Assembly (NCBI GenBank): GCA_913064925.1 | Contig: CAJYBN010000140.1 | Location: 1-7,433, forward strand | DNA: 7,433 nt | Origin: an uncultured Peptococcaceae bacterium | Lineage (GTDB): Bacteria; Bacillota; Desulfotomaculia; Desulfotomaculales; Desulfallaceae | Direction: 5' to 3' | Shown: positions 6,210-7,433 of the stretch, piece by piece | Layout of the letters: the number at the start of each line of letters is the position of its first letter | Position numbering within the stretch: the first letter of the stretch is position 1 | Translations under genes and position numbers: made by a program | The notes under the pieces: model-generated | The model's input: only the letters and a program-made list of their open reading frames with translations | Database searches by the model: none | Told to the model about the DNA's origin: nothing

Positions 6210-7312
6210 GGGAAGGCCTCAACAAGAACGAAATCATGAGAGATGTAAAGGAATTGATTGAGAAGGGTAAAAAGCGGGGAGTTCTCACTTATCATGAGGT
6301 TATGGACAGTCTCCAGGGCGTAGATTTGACTCCGGAACAAATTGACGAAGTATACGAGAAACTGGCTGGACTGGGTATTGAAGTTATCCCGGAAACACAG
6401 GACCTTGACGCTATCGACGGGGCTTCCCTAGATGACGAGAGTACCGAAGATGTCGACGTGGATTTAACCGTCCCCGAGGGCGTTGGCATAGATGACCCGG
6501 TACGCATGTACTTAAAGGAAATCGGGCGAGTGCCCTTACTGACACCGGAAGAGGAAGTGGAGTTGGCCAAGCGGATGGAGCAGGGAGACGAGGAGGCCAA
6601 GCGGCGTCTGGCGGAAGCTAATTTGCGCCTGGTGGTCAGCATAGCCAAACGTTACGTCGGCAGAGGAATGCTGTTTCTGGACTTGATACAGGAAGGCAAC
6701 CTGGGCCTGATAAAGGCCGTAGAGAAATTCGACTACCGGAAGGGTTACAAGTTCAGCACGTATGCCACCTGGTGGATACGCCAGGCCATTACTAGGGCCA
6801 TAGCCGACCAGGCCAGGACCATTCGCATACCTGTACACATGGTGGAAACCATTAACAAACTGATCAGAGTAAGCCGGCAGCTGCTCCAGGAGCTGGGTCG
6901 CGAACCGGTTCCCGAGGAGATTGCCAAGGAAATGGGCATTTCCGAGGAAAAGGTGCGGGAGATACTGAAAATCGCTCAGGAACCTGTTTCCTTGGAAACT
7001 CCCATCGGGGAGGAAGAAGATTCCCACTTGGGTGATTTTATTGAAGACCACGATGCCCGGGCGCCGGCCGAGGAGGCGTCTTTTACATTGCTCCGGGAAC
7101 AGCTGGACGAGGTTTTGGAAACGCTGACCGACAGGGAGCAGAAAGTATTGCGACTCCGTTTCGGGCTGGATGACGGTAGGGCCCGTACGCTAGAAGAAGT
7201 GGGGCAAAAATTCGGGGTTACCCGGGAACGGATAAGACAAATTGAGGCCAAAACGCTGCGCAAACTTCGCCATCCCAGCCGCAGCAAAAAGCTTAAGGAC
7301 TACCTGGACTAG
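6206..7312 (+). CDS. rpoD: RNA polymerase primary sigma factor SigA (RpoD)
   Basis: Housekeeping sigma-70 factor that directs RNA polymerase to -35 TTGACA / -10 TATAAT promoters. The 368-aa length matches the Firmicutes SigA type, which lacks the long non-conserved insert of E. coli RpoD. Order seen: region 1.1 (residues 1 to about 75, with an acidic linker DDESTEDVDVD), region 1.2 (DDPVRMYLKEIGRVPLLT from about 96), region 2 (ANLRLVVSIAKRYVGRG from 138; DLIQEGNLGL; the -10-reading helix TYATWWIRQAITRAI at 185-199), region 3 (GREPVPEEIAKEMG from about 231; then PIGEEEDSHLGDFIEDH), and region 4 with the -35-reading helix-turn-helix (LEEVGQKFGVTRERIRQIEAKTLRKLR, 329-355). It starts at ATG 6206, overlapping the dnaG stop by ATGA. 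The ATG at 6236 is a poorer alternative. No hairpin terminator follows in the 24 bases before the next promoter. A close match to that consensus, TTGACC/TATAAT, lies just downstream. Confidence 0.98.
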   Translation: MREGLNKNEIMRDVKELIEKGKKRGVLTYHEVMDSLQGVDLTPEQIDEVYEKLAGLGIEVIPETQDLDAIDGASLDDESTEDVDVDLTVPEGVGIDDPVRMYLKEIGRVPLLTPEEEVELAKRMEQGDEEAKRRLAEANLRLVVSIAKRYVGRGMLFLDLIQEGNLGLIKAVEKFDYRKGYKFSTYATWWIRQAITRAIADQARTIRIPVHMVETINKLIRVSRQLLQELGREPVPEEIAKEMGISEEKVREILKIAQEPVSLETPIGEEEDSHLGDFIEDHDARAPAEEASFTLLREQLDEVLETLTDREQKVLRLRFGLDDGRARTLEEVGQKFGVTRERIRQIEAKTLRKLRHPSRSKKLKDYLD

Positions 7313-7336
7313 CAGAATTTGATTTAATGCTTTCTA

Positions 7337-7366
7337 TTGACCATGGGGGTAAATTTATTGTATAAT
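7337..7366 (+). promoter_or_regulatory. Sigma-A promoter of the tRNA-Asn gene
   Basis: -35 TTGACC (7337-7342; 5 of 6 to consensus) and -10 TATAAT (7361-7366; perfect), spaced 18 bases. Predicted start near 7372-7374 would leave a leader of only about 8 bases before the mature tRNA, common for stable-RNA genes. It is the clearest promoter in the window and gives the tRNA its own transcription despite no terminator after sigA. Confidence 0.88.
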
Positions 7367-7380
7367 AACAACTGCAGCGT

Positions 7381-7433
7381 TCCTCGATAGCTCAACGGTA
7401 GAGCATCCGGCTGTTAACCGGAGGGTTGCTGGT
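7381..7433 (+). tRNA. tRNA-Asn (anticodon GTT), 3' end cut off by window
   Basis: The first 53 bases of a tRNA. The acceptor 5' strand TCCTCGA at 7381-7387 is followed by a D-arm with AGCTCAACGGTAGAGC. The anticodon arm is TCCGG (7406-7410), loop CTGTTAA (7411-7417) and CCGGA (7418-7422), with anticodon GTT at 7413-7415, reading AAC/AAU. The variable region and the start of the T-arm (GCTGGT) are present; the T-loop, the acceptor 3' strand and any CCA lie beyond the edge. GTT anticodon and TCCTCGATAGCTCAACGGTAGAG are typical of Firmicutes tRNA-Asn. Confidence 0.95.

Noticed and set aside
6536..7051. 171-codon minus-strand open frame opposite sigA
   Set aside because: Opposite the most conserved sigma regions (2 to 3); the translation looks like reverse-complement shadow.
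1..7433. CRISPR array, insertion sequence, prophage or defence system
   Set aside because: No regularly spaced repeats, transposase, integrase, terminal inverted repeats or target duplications are visible; every sizeable plus-strand gene belongs to a known family.

Overview
The window looks like a core-genome segment of a Gram-positive, probably anaerobic clostridial bacterium. The Peptococcaceae / Desulfotomaculum-Pelotomaculum type is my best guess. The reasons are a dgt-dnaG-sigA gene order, a SigA of the short (368 aa) Firmicutes type, AGGAGG-type ribosome binding sites, a pyruvate phosphate dikinase, and a small flavodoxin-fold flavoprotein with a cysteine cluster. All protein genes lie on the + strand. 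Base composition is moderately GC-rich, with AT-rich gaps between genes.

Layout: (1) 1-1812 is the 3' two thirds of ppdK (pyruvate phosphate dikinase), closed by a strong intrinsic terminator at 1813-1849. (2) An AT-rich gap of about 100 bases leads to thpR (RNA 2',3'-cyclic phosphodiesterase). (3) An iron-sulfur-type flavoprotein / NAD(P)H-dependent FMN oxidoreductase follows. (4) Next is a dGTPase-like HD-domain triphosphohydrolase. (5) A 133-base gap with an imperfect direct repeat precedes dnaG (primase). (6) dnaG overlaps sigA/rpoD (housekeeping sigma factor) by ATGA. (7) A near-consensus sigma-A promoter then drives a tRNA-Asn(GTT) gene that runs off the right edge.

From thpR to sigA I see no convincing Rho-independent terminator, so these five genes may be at least partly co-transcribed. 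The dgt-dnaG-sigA part is a variant of the macromolecular synthesis operon (rpsU-dnaG-rpoD in E. coli). Here rpsU is not next to dnaG and a dNTP-hydrolysing enzyme stands in that place, putting nucleotide-pool control, replication priming and global transcription initiation side by side. ppdK is a separate carbon-metabolism unit.

I found no CRISPR array, insertion sequence, phage gene, defence gene or other new multi-gene system. The observations in Part 2 are small ones: regulatory-looking repeats, composition shifts inside two genes, start-site questions, and a possibly decayed short reading frame before dnaG.
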